Assembly: GCA_034667465.1 (NCBI GenBank)
Contig: JAXDJV010000002.1
Coordinates: 248,001 to 312,000, forward strand
Source of the DNA: JAOBAU01 sp034667465
GTDB taxonomy: Bacteria; Acidobacteriota; Thermoanaerobaculia; Gp7-AA8
Reading direction: 5' to 3'
Length of the DNA stretch: 64,000 nt
Shown: positions 53,807-61,937 of the stretch, one piece after another
Position numbering within the stretch: position 1 is the first letter of the stretch
Layout of the letters: every line of letters starts with the position of its first letter
The notes under the pieces: model-generated
The model's database searches: none
What the model saw: only the letters and a program-made list of their open reading frames with translations
What the model was told of the DNA's origin: nothing
Translations under genes and position numbers: made by a program

Positions 53807-53955
53807 CGGAACCTCCCCGGGGATGATGCGAGCGACGATTGCTGTGTGAGCTGGCTTGATGGTTATACGCCCCCAATCCGAACAAGTTCGTCGCGCACCG
53901 GTGACGTTTTGAAGGCGAGCGGTTACAACATCGCGACGGGTATCATCGGCCTCTC

Positions 53956-54372
53956 ATGCGCGACCTCGATCTCGGCGGCGGCACGCTCGTTCCCGCGCAA
54001 CTGCTGCGCGGCGTGACGTCGCGCAGCGGCGGCCCGGGCGGCCAGAATGTGAACAAACTGGAGACGCGCGTCACGATCGAAGTCGACGTCGACACGCTTC
54101 CGCTGACTGACGAGAAGAAGCAGCTCGTGCGCGAGCGGCTGGCCGGCCGGATCAATCGCGACGGCGTGCTGCGCGTGACGTCGCAGGCGGAGCGGAGCCA
54201 GCTGGCGAATCGCGATCGCGCGCTGGCGCGAATGGAAGAGTTGCTGCGCGACGCGCTCGTCGTGCAGGCGAAGAGAAAGAAGACGCGATTGTCGAAATCG
54301 CAGAAAGCGAAGCGGCTCGACGAGAAGAAGAAGCGCGGAGAGAAGAAGAGGTTGCGGACGACGCTGGAGTGA
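53956..54372 (+). CDS. arfB: Peptidyl-tRNA hydrolase for ribosome rescue (ArfB/YaeJ)
   Basis: 138 residues. The RF-type catalytic motif SRSGGPGGQNVNK carries the GGQ at residues 28-30 that hydrolyses peptidyl-tRNA. The C-terminal basic tail (KRKKTRLSKSQKAKRLDEKKKRGEKKRLR) is the mRNA-channel-sensing tail. It lacks the stop-codon-recognition domains of RF1 and RF2. Rescues ribosomes stalled on broken messages. Divergent from the kinase gene; its stop is three bases before a palindromic repeat. Confidence 0.94.
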   Translation: MRDLDLGGGTLVPAQLLRGVTSRSGGPGGQNVNKLETRVTIEVDVDTLPLTDEKKQLVRERLAGRINRDGVLRVTSQAERSQLANRDRALARMEELLRDALVVQAKRKKTRLSKSQKAKRLDEKKKRGEKKRLRTTLE

Positions 54373-54375
54373 ATT

Positions 54376-54462
54376 GTCATCCCGAGCGGAGCGAGGGATC
54401 CGGGCGGTGGCGCGCGCTGTCGTACCCCACCCGCCCGGGCCCCTCGCTACGCTCGGGGTGAC
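54376..54462. repeat. Stop-to-stop palindromic intergenic repeat, copy 3
   Basis: Arms at about 54376-54410 and 54428-54462; the left arm begins GTCATCCCGAGCGGAGCG and the right arm ends GCTACGCTCGGGGTGAC. The right arm overlaps the end of the methyltransferase gene and supplies its last residues (SPRA and the stop). More diverged than the other two copies, mainly in the loop-proximal GC-rich part. Confidence 0.8.
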
Positions 54463-55355
54463 AGGCGCGAGATCTTCACGACCAGGAACGGGTTCATCGC
54501 CGTCCTCGCCAGCACGCGCAATCCCGGCCACGACATCGCCCGAAACAGGAGCGACACCGGCGCCGAAAACAACACGCCGTACCACCGCTGACGCACCTGC
54601 CGGAATCGCAGCCGCCGATGCGGGCCGAGCGCTTCCACTCTCAGCGATGGATCAACCAGCCGGCGAATCTCGCCGAACGTCGGAAGAAATCCTTCCTTCA
54701 GCGAATGAAAGCGCAATCCGCGTCCGGTACCGCGATGCCAGAAGTCGATCGGGAACGCGCCGTGCGGACAATCGACATACACCGCGCCGTCGCGCGACGT
54801 CACCCGCACCAGCTCCGCAAGAAACTGCCGCCGCAACTCATCTCGATTCGGCAGCGGCGCAACGCGATAGTCGGGATCGCGCGCTTCCTCAACGCCGATG
54901 TGCTCGATGACACCCGATGAGATCGCGACGTCAAAGAAGCCATTCGGGAACGGCAGACGCAACGCGTCCGCAACGATGAGCCTTTCGCGTTGCGCGCGAT
55001 CGCGCCACTGCCACTTGCGCAATTGCGACAGATCGACGCCCCACGCATCGAAGCCGCGCTCCGCAAGGAGATCGACCGACAATCCGTTTCCCGCACCGCA
55101 GTCGAGCACGCGCGCACCGCGCGGCAGTCGCGGCAGGTAGTAGTCGACGATCCGCGACTGCGTGCCGATGAACTCCGCTTCGAGCCCGGCGAGATGATCG
55201 TCCGGCAGCGGCTGGCCGGGCTCGTATCGATCGTAATAGTTGCCTTCCGCGAAATCGGCGATGCCATCTTCAATTGAATAGACGCGATCACACGTTTCAC
55301 ACGCCAGCGGAGCGACCAGAGGGCCGCGGCAATACGGGCAGATGAACGGTGTCAT
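54447..55355 (-). CDS. SAM-dependent methyltransferase with N-terminal zinc ribbon
   Basis: 302 residues from ATG 55355, chosen because it starts right at the zinc-ribbon motif; an ATG 13 codons upstream (55394) is possible. Cys pairs CPYCRGPL and CETC form the Trm112-like ribbon. The class I methyltransferase domain shows VLDCGAGNGLSVDLL, WGVDLS, VADALRLPFPNGFFDVAISSGVIEH. The target is unknown. Its end lies inside the palindromic repeat. Confidence 0.85.
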   Translation of the reverse strand: MTPFICPYCRGPLVAPLACETCDRVYSIEDGIADFAEGNYYDRYEPGQPLPDDHLAGLEAEFIGTQSRIVDYYLPRLPRGARVLDCGAGNGLSVDLLAERGFDAWGVDLSQLRKWQWRDRAQRERLIVADALRLPFPNGFFDVAISSGVIEHIGVEEARDPDYRVAPLPNRDELRRQFLAELVRVTSRDGAVYVDCPHGAFPIDFWHRGTGRGLRFHSLKEGFLPTFGEIRRLVDPSLRVEALGPHRRLRFRQVRQRWYGVLFSAPVSLLFRAMSWPGLRVLARTAMNPFLVVKISRLSPRA

Positions 55356-55475
55356 GCGCGGCCAGAGAGTACCCTGCGCGCGCCGCGTCGTCATTCACCG
55401 GTGCGCAGCCTCCGTTCGCCGATCAACGCGAGACGAAAGCGGGAAATCTCCGTACTTTGCCCGCGGAGGCTACAG

Positions 55476-55838
55476 ATGAACGGAAGCAAGCTCGTATTCG
55501 GCCTGCTCCTGCTATTCGTCGGCATCGCCGGATTCTTCGATGCGATCGACTGGTGGGAGATCGGAAATCTTTGGTCGTGGTGGCCGCTGGGGCTGATCGC
55601 GATCGGTCTTACGAATGAGATCAGCGCGCTGAGTCAGCGCCGCAGCGACGGCGGCAGCGTGATGATCGCGGTCGGTGTCTGGCTGCTGATCGGTACGCAT
55701 CACTTTTTCGGACTGAACCATCGCACCGCGTTCCCGGTCGGCATCGCGGTCTTCGGTCTCGGCATGCTGCTGCACGCCATCATCGACCGTCCGCGCCAGA
55801 AGAAAGAAGAACAGGAGCAGATTCATGGAAACAGTTGA
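55476..55838 (+). CDS. Small DUF5668-type membrane protein
   Basis: 120 residues from ATG 55476, with GCGGAGGC upstream. Three to four hydrophobic segments with the Trp-rich pattern NLWSWWPLGLIAIGL typical of DUF5668 and LiaF N-termini. The end of the gene overlaps the start of the next by 14 bases. With the following three genes it forms a four-gene operon. Confidence 0.8.
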   Translation: MNGSKLVFGLLLLFVGIAGFFDAIDWWEIGNLWSWWPLGLIAIGLTNEISALSQRRSDGGSVMIAVGVWLLIGTHHFFGLNHRTAFPVGIAVFGLGMLLHAIIDRPRQKKEEQEQIHGNS

Positions 55839-56529
55839 TCGTCCGTTCCGCATCACGCCGCGGCTCATATTCGGCCTCGGCATCCTCGTCGTCGGTCTGC
55901 TATGGACTCTCGACAACCTCGGTGTCGTCGAATCCGAAGCAATCACCCGCTGGTGGCCAATCATCCTCGTCGCCGTCGGCGTCGTCCGCCTGATGGATCG
56001 CAGTGCCGGCCGCTTCGGCGCGTTCACATTCATCGTCGTCGGCGTGCTGCTGCTCCTCGACGTCGCGAACCTCATCAACTTCAATCCCGGCGATCTGATC
56101 CCGCTCGGAATCGCGGTGCTCGGCGGCAAGCTGGTGATCGACGCGCTCGGCCGCCGATCGGCGAAGCGCGACGTCGCCGCCACCACCGATCCCTCTGCGA
56201 TCATCAGCGCCTTCGCCTTCATGGCAGGCGTGAAACGCCAGAGCAGCGCACTGGCGTTTCGCGGCGGCGACGCCAGTGCGATCATGGGCGGCATCGAGCT
56301 CGATCTGCGCAACGCCAAAATCGCCGACGGCGAGGAAGCGGTCATCGATGCGTTCGCATGGTGGGGCGGCGTCGAGATCGCCGTGCCGGAGAACTGGCGC
56401 GTGGTCGGGAAGGTCATGCCGCTCATGGGCGGATTCGAAGACAAGACGCGCGGGACCAGCAACGGTACCGGTCCGATCCTCATCGTGCGCGGCGTCGCGC
56501 TGATGGGAGCGGTCGAGGTGAAGAACTGA
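55825..56529 (+). CDS. LiaF-like envelope protein
   Basis: 234 residues. The N-terminal part carries four membrane helices with the Trp-rich RWWPIILVAVGVVRL, and the C-terminal domain has the toastrack/LiaF pattern (DASAIMGGIELDLRNAKIADGEEAVIDAFAWWGGVEIAVPENW, VMPLMGGFEDKT). In Bacillus LiaF holds LiaS in check. Here a LytS-type kinase and a LytTR regulator gene follow, so it probably acts as membrane sensor or inhibitor of that pair. Confidence 0.85.
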   Translation: METVDRPFRITPRLIFGLGILVVGLLWTLDNLGVVESEAITRWWPIILVAVGVVRLMDRSAGRFGAFTFIVVGVLLLLDVANLINFNPGDLIPLGIAVLGGKLVIDALGRRSAKRDVAATTDPSAIISAFAFMAGVKRQSSALAFRGGDASAIMGGIELDLRNAKIADGEEAVIDAFAWWGGVEIAVPENWRVVGKVMPLMGGFEDKTRGTSNGTGPILIVRGVALMGAVEVKN

Positions 56530-56533
56530 CGTG

Positions 56534-57562
56534 ATGCATCCCGTCCTTGCAGAACGGAAACGGCTCGCGCTCTATCTGCTCGCGTGGGGCTTCGTCGCTC
56601 TGCTCGTCGCGCTGCTTGCGATCGAGCCCGGCGGCACGGCCCTGCGCGACGCGATCCGGCTGACCGTTCCGCCGACGCTGCTCTACGCGTTCGTCTGCAT
56701 GGCCGGCTGGTATCAGGCGCGCGCGCTGCCGCTCCGCGCGTCGCGCGCCTGGGTTTTGCTCGTCACGTATGTGCTGACGTCGCTCGGCGCGAGCGGCATC
56801 TGGCTGGCGATGTTCAAACTGTGGGGCCGCCTGCTCGGACTCACGCGCGTCGTCGATGCGCACGCGCCGGTCTTCGTCGTCGCCGGTGCGCTGCTGTATC
56901 TGCTGGCGATGGCGCTTCACTATCTGATCGTCGCGTTCGAGGAAGCACGCCAGATCGAAACGCGCGAAATGGAAGTGAAGGTGCTGGCGCGCGAAGCGGA
57001 GCTGAAGGTGCTGAAGGCGCAGCTCGATCCGCACTTTCTCTTCAACAGCCTGAACTCGATCAGCTCACTCTGCGGCTCGAATCCCGCCACCGCGCGGACG
57101 CTGACGACGCTGCTCGCCGAATACCTGCGCAAGAGTCTGCGCATCGGCAGCGCGCAATCGATCACACTCTCCGAAGAGCTGGAGCTGACGTCGAGCTATC
57201 TCGCCATCGAACGGATTCGCTTCGGCCCGCGGCTCGAAGTCGAGCAGACGATCGATGAGAGCGTGCGCGGTTTCGCCGTGCCGCCGCTGCTGCTGCAACC
57301 GCTCGTCGAGAACGCCGTCCGTCACGGCATCGGCCAGCTGCTCGACGGCGGAGTCGTTCAGATCGACGCACATCGCGAAGGAACGCGCGTGCAGATCAGC
57401 GTCGAGAATCGCTGCGATCCCGATCGCCCGTCGCATCATGGTGAAGGGATCGGACTCGCGAACACACGGCGCCGCATCGCGACGTACTACGGCGACGACG
57501 CGCGAATCGAAGTAATCGATGAGCCGGCGCGCTTTCGCGTCGCCTTCTCGCTGCCGTCATGA
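56534..57562 (+). CDS. LytS-type sensor histidine kinase
   Basis: 342 residues; ATG 56534 preferred over the GTG one codon upstream. Four hydrophobic segments in the first 145 residues make up the membrane sensor. The His_kinase domain has LKAQLDPHFLFNSLNSISSL with the phospho-acceptor His167 and YLRKSLRIG. The ATPase part is PLLLQPLVENAVRHGIGQ, followed by HGEGIGLANTRRRI. The response regulator start overlaps its stop as ATGA. Confidence 0.9.
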   Translation: MHPVLAERKRLALYLLAWGFVALLVALLAIEPGGTALRDAIRLTVPPTLLYAFVCMAGWYQARALPLRASRAWVLLVTYVLTSLGASGIWLAMFKLWGRLLGLTRVVDAHAPVFVVAGALLYLLAMALHYLIVAFEEARQIETREMEVKVLAREAELKVLKAQLDPHFLFNSLNSISSLCGSNPATARTLTTLLAEYLRKSLRIGSAQSITLSEELELTSSYLAIERIRFGPRLEVEQTIDESVRGFAVPPLLLQPLVENAVRHGIGQLLDGGVVQIDAHREGTRVQISVENRCDPDRPSHHGEGIGLANTRRRIATYYGDDARIEVIDEPARFRVAFSLPS

Positions 57563-58296
57563 ACGACATGGACGCCATCAAAGTCGTGATCGTCGACGAC
57601 GAGCCGGCGGCGCGCGCAATCGTCGCCGAGCTGCTCGCCGACTATCCGCAGTTCGCTGTCGTCGCTGAATGCGCGAACGGCTACGAAGCGGTGAAGGCCT
57701 GTGCCGAGCACCGTCCCGATCTGCTCTTCCTCGACATCCAGATGCCGAAGCTCGACGGCTTCGAAGTGCTCGAGCTGCTCGAGGTGAAACCGAAAGTCGT
57801 CTTCGTCACCGCGTACGACGAGCATGCCGTCCGCGCATTCGAAGTCCATGCGCTCGATTACCTGCTGAAACCGTTCACCGCCGCGCGCTTCGCGGAAGTC
57901 ATCGCGCATGTCGAACAGATGGTGCGCCGCGCCGAATCGCAACCGATCGCGCTTCTAAATGGCGTGCGCCGTCCGTTGCAGCGCATCGCCTTCCGCGAAG
58001 GTGGCGCGATCGACGTCGTGCCGGTGCAGCGCATCGACTACATCGAAGCGCAGGACGATTACGTGCAGGTCTCCGCCGCGGGGCGCAAACGGACCAGGCA
58101 GCAGACGCTCGGCGAGCTCGCCACGCTGCTCGATCCGATGCGCTTCGTCCGCGTCCATCGGAGCTACATCGTCAATCTCGACAGCCTCGCGCGCGTCGAG
58201 CCGTACGGAAAGGACAGCCGCGTCGTCGTCCTCAAAGACGGGACGCGGATTCCCGTCAGCCGCGCGGGCTATGAGCGTTTGCGCGAGTTGCTCTGA
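57559..58296 (+). CDS. LytTR-family response regulator
   Basis: 245 residues. The receiver domain has IVDDEPAAR and the phospho-acceptor Asp59 (LFLDIQMPKLDG), with Thr and Lys in VFVTAYDEH and LLKPF. The LytTR DNA-binding domain runs from about residue 140 (AIDVVPVQRIDYIEAQDDYVQVSAAG, FVRVHRSYIVNLDSLARVEPYGKDS). It pairs with the LytS-type kinase upstream. Its last 41 bases overlap the 3' end of the convergent DoxX gene. Confidence 0.92.
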   Translation: MNDMDAIKVVIVDDEPAARAIVAELLADYPQFAVVAECANGYEAVKACAEHRPDLLFLDIQMPKLDGFEVLELLEVKPKVVFVTAYDEHAVRAFEVHALDYLLKPFTAARFAEVIAHVEQMVRRAESQPIALLNGVRRPLQRIAFREGGAIDVVPVQRIDYIEAQDDYVQVSAAGRKRTRQQTLGELATLLDPMRFVRVHRSYIVNLDSLARVEPYGKDSRVVVLKDGTRIPVSRAGYERLRELL

Positions 58297-58678
58297 TCAG
58301 ATTGTCGATCGCCCACGCGCCCGGTCCCTGCGCCGAGATGTAGAGAAACAGAAAGCAGAAAAACACCGCCGGCTCGCCGCCGTTCGCGTTCGGCCAGAAA
58401 CCGCCCGACGCGTGGCCCATGAAGTAGGCGAACGCCATCAGTCCGCTCGCAAGAAACGCAACGCTGCGCGTGAAGAGACCGATGGCGATGAGGATGCCGC
58501 CGAAGAACTCGATTCCGCCGGCGCCGTACGTGATGAACGGCGGCACGCCGGGAGGCATGCCGCCGAAAAAGCCGAACAGTTTCTGTGAGCCATGAGCCGC
58601 GAACAGGACGCCGGTGATGAACCGAACGATGGAGAGAATCCGCGGTGCCTGTGCGGTGAAACGATCGGCGATGTTCAT
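58256..58678 (-). CDS. DoxX-family membrane protein
   Basis: 140 residues with four membrane segments and the DoxX pattern (FITGVLFAAHGSQKLFGFFGG, GGIEFFGGILIAIGLFTR, AFAYFMGHASGGFWPNANGGE). Function not established; some DoxX proteins work with quinones or redox partners. The ATG overlaps the stop of the SRPBCC gene by 4 bases, so it is the third gene of that operon. The stop end overlaps the LytTR regulator gene by 41 bases. Confidence 0.9.
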   Translation of the reverse strand: MNIADRFTAQAPRILSIVRFITGVLFAAHGSQKLFGFFGGMPPGVPPFITYGAGGIEFFGGILIAIGLFTRSVAFLASGLMAFAYFMGHASGGFWPNANGGEPAVFFCFLFLYISAQGPGAWAIDNLIRATRANAHSPRG

Positions 58679-59607
58679 GATTTTCCTTCGCTCGCGAGAT
58701 ACGCGTCGAGCTGATCGAACGTACCGCCGAAGCCCTGGTGCATCGACTTGTGTCCGGCCTTGTACGTCTCGCGCTCTTCATCAGTCGCGCCAACCGTGCT
58801 GCCGGTGAGTGTCAGCGTCGTCTTCCCGTCGTGCTCTTCGAACGTCACGATGTTGAGCATCTCCCGCGGCCATCCGTCTGCGAACGGCGCACGCGTGATG
58901 TTTCCTTCGGGATCAGAAAACGAGTTGATGAAAACGAGCCGCTCCGGCGGTTTGATCTCGCCGTAAACAAAGCGTCCCCACATCTCCGCACCGTTCGGCC
59001 CGACGAGGCAGTAGTGAAAGAGTCCGCCCGGCCGCAGCTCGAGTTTCGCGGTGCGAACGGTGAATCCTTTCGGCCCCCACCACTGCGCGAGCCGCTCCGG
59101 TTCGGTCCACGAGCGGAACACGAGATCGCGCGGCGCATCGAACGTGCGCGTGATAACGAGGCGATCGGCCAGCTGCTCGCCGAGGCGTTCGAGGGTTTGA
59201 TGGAGACCTTCGACGGCGCCGAATTTCTCGGCGACCTGCGTCCGCAGCTCGGCGGTCTCGAAGACCATCCGCACCGTCACCTGAGTCTTTGCGCCGACCT
59301 CGTCGAACGTCACCGTCGCTTCGAACAGCGGTCCGCTCACATGCGAGTACGTCATGCGCGACGGCCGATCGATCTCGCGATAGATGATTTTGTTCGTGTA
59401 GTCGGTGCCATCCGGGCCGTGCATGATGAAGTTCCATTCGCCGCCCGGACGAACGTCCATCGTATGGATCGTGTTCGTGAACCCGCGCGGTCCCCACCAG
59501 CGCCTGATGTGCTCCGGCTCGGTCCACATCCGAAACACGAGCTCGCGCGGCGCGTCGAACAGACGCGTCGAGACGATCTCCCGATTACTTTCGCTGTTTG
59601 CGTCCAT
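58675..59607 (-). CDS. Protein with two SRPBCC (AHSA1-like) domains
   Basis: 310 residues, made of two homologous AHSA1-type halves: residues about 8-140 (FDAPRELVFRMWTEPEHIRRWWGPRGF) and about 150-300 (FDAPRDLVFRSWTEPERLAQWWGPKGF). The family binds hydrophobic ligands or acts with ArsR-type regulators. A tandem fusion is less common than single-domain proteins, and the two halves are similar enough to suggest internal duplication. It is cotranscribed with ArsR upstream (23-base overlap) and DoxX downstream. Confidence 0.9.
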   Translation of the reverse strand: MDANSESNREIVSTRLFDAPRELVFRMWTEPEHIRRWWGPRGFTNTIHTMDVRPGGEWNFIMHGPDGTDYTNKIIYREIDRPSRMTYSHVSGPLFEATVTFDEVGAKTQVTVRMVFETAELRTQVAEKFGAVEGLHQTLERLGEQLADRLVITRTFDAPRDLVFRSWTEPERLAQWWGPKGFTVRTAKLELRPGGLFHYCLVGPNGAEMWGRFVYGEIKPPERLVFINSFSDPEGNITRAPFADGWPREMLNIVTFEEHDGKTTLTLTGSTVGATDEERETYKAGHKSMHQGFGGTFDQLDAYLASEGKS

Positions 59608-59935
59608 GCTTCTTCTCCTTCTTTTTCAATTCGCGCAGATATGCGTCCAGTCGATCGAAGCTCTGTTCCCAGAACTCGCGATAGTGCTCGATCCAGTCGG
59701 CGACCTCTTTGAGCGGTGCGGGCTCGAGATGGCAGGGGCGCCACTGCGCATCGCGGCTGCGGGCGATGAGCCCGGCACGCTCGAGCACCTTCAGATGTTT
59801 CGAGATGGCCGGCATGCTCATGTCGAACGGCTCGGCCAGCGCGGTCACGGACGCCTCGCCGGTGGTGAGCCGGGCGAGGATGGCGCGCCGCGTCGGGTCG
59901 GCGAGTGCTGCGAAGGTCGCGCTCAATTGATCCAT
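59585..59935 (-). CDS. ArsR-family transcriptional regulator
   Basis: 116 residues from ATG 59935, with AAAGG upstream; a TTG at 59944 is possible. Winged-helix domain with ALADPTRRAILARLTTGEASVTALAEPF and the recognition helix MSMPAISKHLKVLERAGLI. No metal-binding ELCVCDL motif is seen, so it is not an arsenic sensor; it belongs to the type that precedes SRPBCC genes. It probably represses its own operon through the repeats at 59952-59975. Confidence 0.9.
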   Translation of the reverse strand: MDQLSATFAALADPTRRAILARLTTGEASVTALAEPFDMSMPAISKHLKVLERAGLIARSRDAQWRPCHLEPAPLKEVADWIEHYREFWEQSFDRLDAYLRELKKKEKKHGRKQRK

Positions 59936-59951
59936 CGTATTCAACCTTTCA

Positions 59952-59998
59952 GTTAAATAGCTGATCGGTTAAATACAGGAAGCGCGAACGCGTGTCAA
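59952..59998 (-). promoter_or_regulatory. Promoter and candidate operator of the arsR-SRPBCC-doxX operon
   Basis: Reading the minus strand: TTGACA (59998-59993), 17 bases, then TATTTA (59975-59970) as -10. The 8-mer TATTTAAC occurs twice in direct orientation, 16 bases apart (59975-59968 and 59959-59952), the first within the -10 region and the second near the expected start. A -10 overlap is what a repressor site would need. The low local GC content stands out. Confidence 0.6.
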
Positions 59999-60001
59999 GG
60001 G

Positions 60002-60592
60002 ATGCTACATTCGCGTCGCGTGAGGATCGCTGTTTCCGGTACACATTGCTCCGGCAAGACGACCCTGGCGGAAGATTTCGTCGCTGCTCATCGCGATTAC
60101 CTTCACGAGCCCGAGCCGTACGAGTGGCTGGAAGCGATGTACGGCGAAGCGATTGCCGATCAACCGACGACAGAGGACTTCCGGCGGCAACTCGAGCTTT
60201 CGGTTGAGCGGCTCCGAACTTACGAGCGCGGCGCGCGAGTGATCGCCGAACGAAGCCCCGTCGACTTTCTGGCTTATATGCTCGCGCTGGGCGATCTGAG
60301 TCGTCCCGGCCACGATCGCGAGATCATCACGTCTGCTGCCGAGATTGCGGCCGCCGGCATCGCACACATCGATTTGCTCGTGGTGCTGCCATTGAACGAC
60401 GGAGATCGCATCGCCGCACCGGAGTCAGAAGATCTCGACTTGAGAGATGCGATGAATGAACGGCTGCTCGATCTCATTACACGCGATGAGTACGCGCTTT
60501 TCACCAGCGGCTCACCACGGATCATCGAAATTCAGGGGACGCGCGATGAGCGTCTGCGTCTCCTCGAATGGGCGGTTTCTGACTCGCGCTAA
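60002..60592 (+). CDS. Small P-loop NTPase, AAA_28-like kinase
   Basis: 196 residues; ATG 60002 or GTG 60020 (the latter begins right before the P-loop strand). RIAVSGTHCSGKTTLAEDF is the Walker A loop. ARVIAERSPVDFLAYML and DLLVVLPLNDGDR match the AAA_28/nicotinamide-riboside-kinase-like nucleotide-binding pattern. Probably a nucleoside or small-molecule kinase; the substrate is unknown. The start abuts the divergent ArsR promoter. Confidence 0.8.
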   Translation: MLHSRRVRIAVSGTHCSGKTTLAEDFVAAHRDYLHEPEPYEWLEAMYGEAIADQPTTEDFRRQLELSVERLRTYERGARVIAERSPVDFLAYMLALGDLSRPGHDREIITSAAEIAAAGIAHIDLLVVLPLNDGDRIAAPESEDLDLRDAMNERLLDLITRDEYALFTSGSPRIIEIQGTRDERLRLLEWAVSDSR

Positions 60593-60655
60593 TCGAGCGG
60601 GGCTCGCCAACGCGGAAGCGTTGATCTCGAGATAGCGGGTCGGCAGCTTCAGCTG

Positions 60656-60705
60656 TTAGTTAGGAGCCTGCGACCGGCTGCGACATGCGCGGTCCGCCAA
60701 ACTAA
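60656..60705. other. Imperfect hairpin between convergent genes
   Basis: TTAGTT (60656-60661) pairs with AACTAA (60700-60705), and inside, GACCG with CGGTC. It lies in the 139-base gap between the P-loop protein gene and the glycosyltransferase gene. No T-run. Possibly a weak terminator; nothing else is seen in this gap. Confidence 0.35.
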
Positions 60706-60731
60706 TCGTTGCAGCTCTCCCGCCGTGCGTC

Positions 60732-61895
60732 TCAGACCAGGCGAAGCAGCGCGTCCGCCATCGATCGCGCCGGATTCTCCGGCACCATCGTGCGAATGCG
60801 CTCCGCCACGTGCTGACCGATGCTGCGCCACTCCGCGCGCCGCTGCCACGCGCGGTCGAGCGCTTCATCGATCGCATCCTCGGTCGCCGCGGCAGCGAGA
60901 AATCCGGTCACGTCGTTCTCGACGATCTCGCCGTTTCCGGCGACGTTCGTGACGATCGGGACGCGTCCGCTCAACATCGCCTCGACGAGCACGAGCGGCA
61001 ATCCTTCACAACGCGACGGCAGCACGAGACCGTGGTGATCGTCCCAGATGGCGGCGACGTCGCGAACGAATCCGGCGAACGAAACGCTCGTCAGCCGGAG
61101 ATGCCGCGCCATCTCTTCGAGTCCCGCGCGATGCGGACCGCTTCCGTAAAACGAGACTGACAACGGCCGTTCGCGCCAGCGATCGCGCGCCAGCACGCGC
61201 AACAGCAAATCCTGTCCCTTCTCCATCGGATAGAGACGTCCGATACAGGCGAGACGGATTCCGTTTCGATCGTCGGGCCAGTCGCTGCGACGCTCCCACG
61301 GCACGAGAAACGGATTGCGCACCACGCTCGCATTCGGTAACGCAAACCCCAGCTGCTCCTCGGTGAGTCGCATGTTGTGCTCGGAAACGAAGAAGCAGGC
61401 GCGCGCCCACTGATAGACACCGCGAAGCCGCCTGAGCCGCTTATCCGTCGGCCAGTACATCTCCGACGCTTTCTGCGAGATGACGACGTACGGCAGTTTC
61501 ATCCGGCGACAGACATCCGCGAGCAGCCAGCCGTCGTGATTCCCGCCCTGCGAGATCACGATGAGGTCGGGACGCCGCGAGAAGACGAATCCGAGTTGCA
61601 GCCGCGCCGCTTCGTGGATGAACGTGAACGGCCACATCAGGATGGCGATGACCGAGAAGAGCTGTCGCGGAATCAGCGGGAAGCGGGTGAGATCGCGAAC
61701 GCGGCAGCCGAGCTCGCGCAAACGCTGAATGCGCGGCTCCTTCGGCTGTACGTAACTTTTCAGCACCGTGACGCGATGGCCATCCGCGGCGAGCTCGGCG
61801 GCGGTGGCGCTCCAGAGCTCTTCGCTGCCGCCCCAGGTTCGGTTGCCGCTGACGAAAACGAAACGGAGAGGCCGCGCATGAGGGTCGGATTTCAT
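60732..61895 (-). CDS. GT4-family glycosyltransferase
   Basis: 387 residues from ATG 61895. GT-B fold of family GT4: N-terminal VFVSGNRTWGGSEELWSATAAELAADGH, and C-terminal donor-binding region RLACIGRLYPMEKGQDLLLRVLA, VSFAGFVRDVAAIWDDHHGLVLPSRCEGLPLVLVEAMLSGRVPIVT with the catalytic EGLPLVLVEAM motif. It uses an activated sugar to extend a glycan or glycolipid; the substrate is unknown. It is divergent from the UbiA gene, with 40-odd bases between starts. It probably acts on the same product as the UbiA, sulfotransferase and methyltransferase genes. Confidence 0.92.
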   Translation of the reverse strand: MKSDPHARPLRFVFVSGNRTWGGSEELWSATAAELAADGHRVTVLKSYVQPKEPRIQRLRELGCRVRDLTRFPLIPRQLFSVIAILMWPFTFIHEAARLQLGFVFSRRPDLIVISQGGNHDGWLLADVCRRMKLPYVVISQKASEMYWPTDKRLRRLRGVYQWARACFFVSEHNMRLTEEQLGFALPNASVVRNPFLVPWERRSDWPDDRNGIRLACIGRLYPMEKGQDLLLRVLARDRWRERPLSVSFYGSGPHRAGLEEMARHLRLTSVSFAGFVRDVAAIWDDHHGLVLPSRCEGLPLVLVEAMLSGRVPIVTNVAGNGEIVENDVTGFLAAAATEDAIDEALDRAWQRRAEWRSIGQHVAERIRTMVPENPARSMADALLRLV

Positions 61896-61937
61896 GGAGT
61901 AACGGCGGAAGGCGGCGCAGTATATCCTCGACTTCAT

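Noticed and set aside
60656..60705. Integron attC or a transposon end at the hairpin
   Set aside because: The order of AAC and GTT elements does not match attC, and no integrase or transposase is near.
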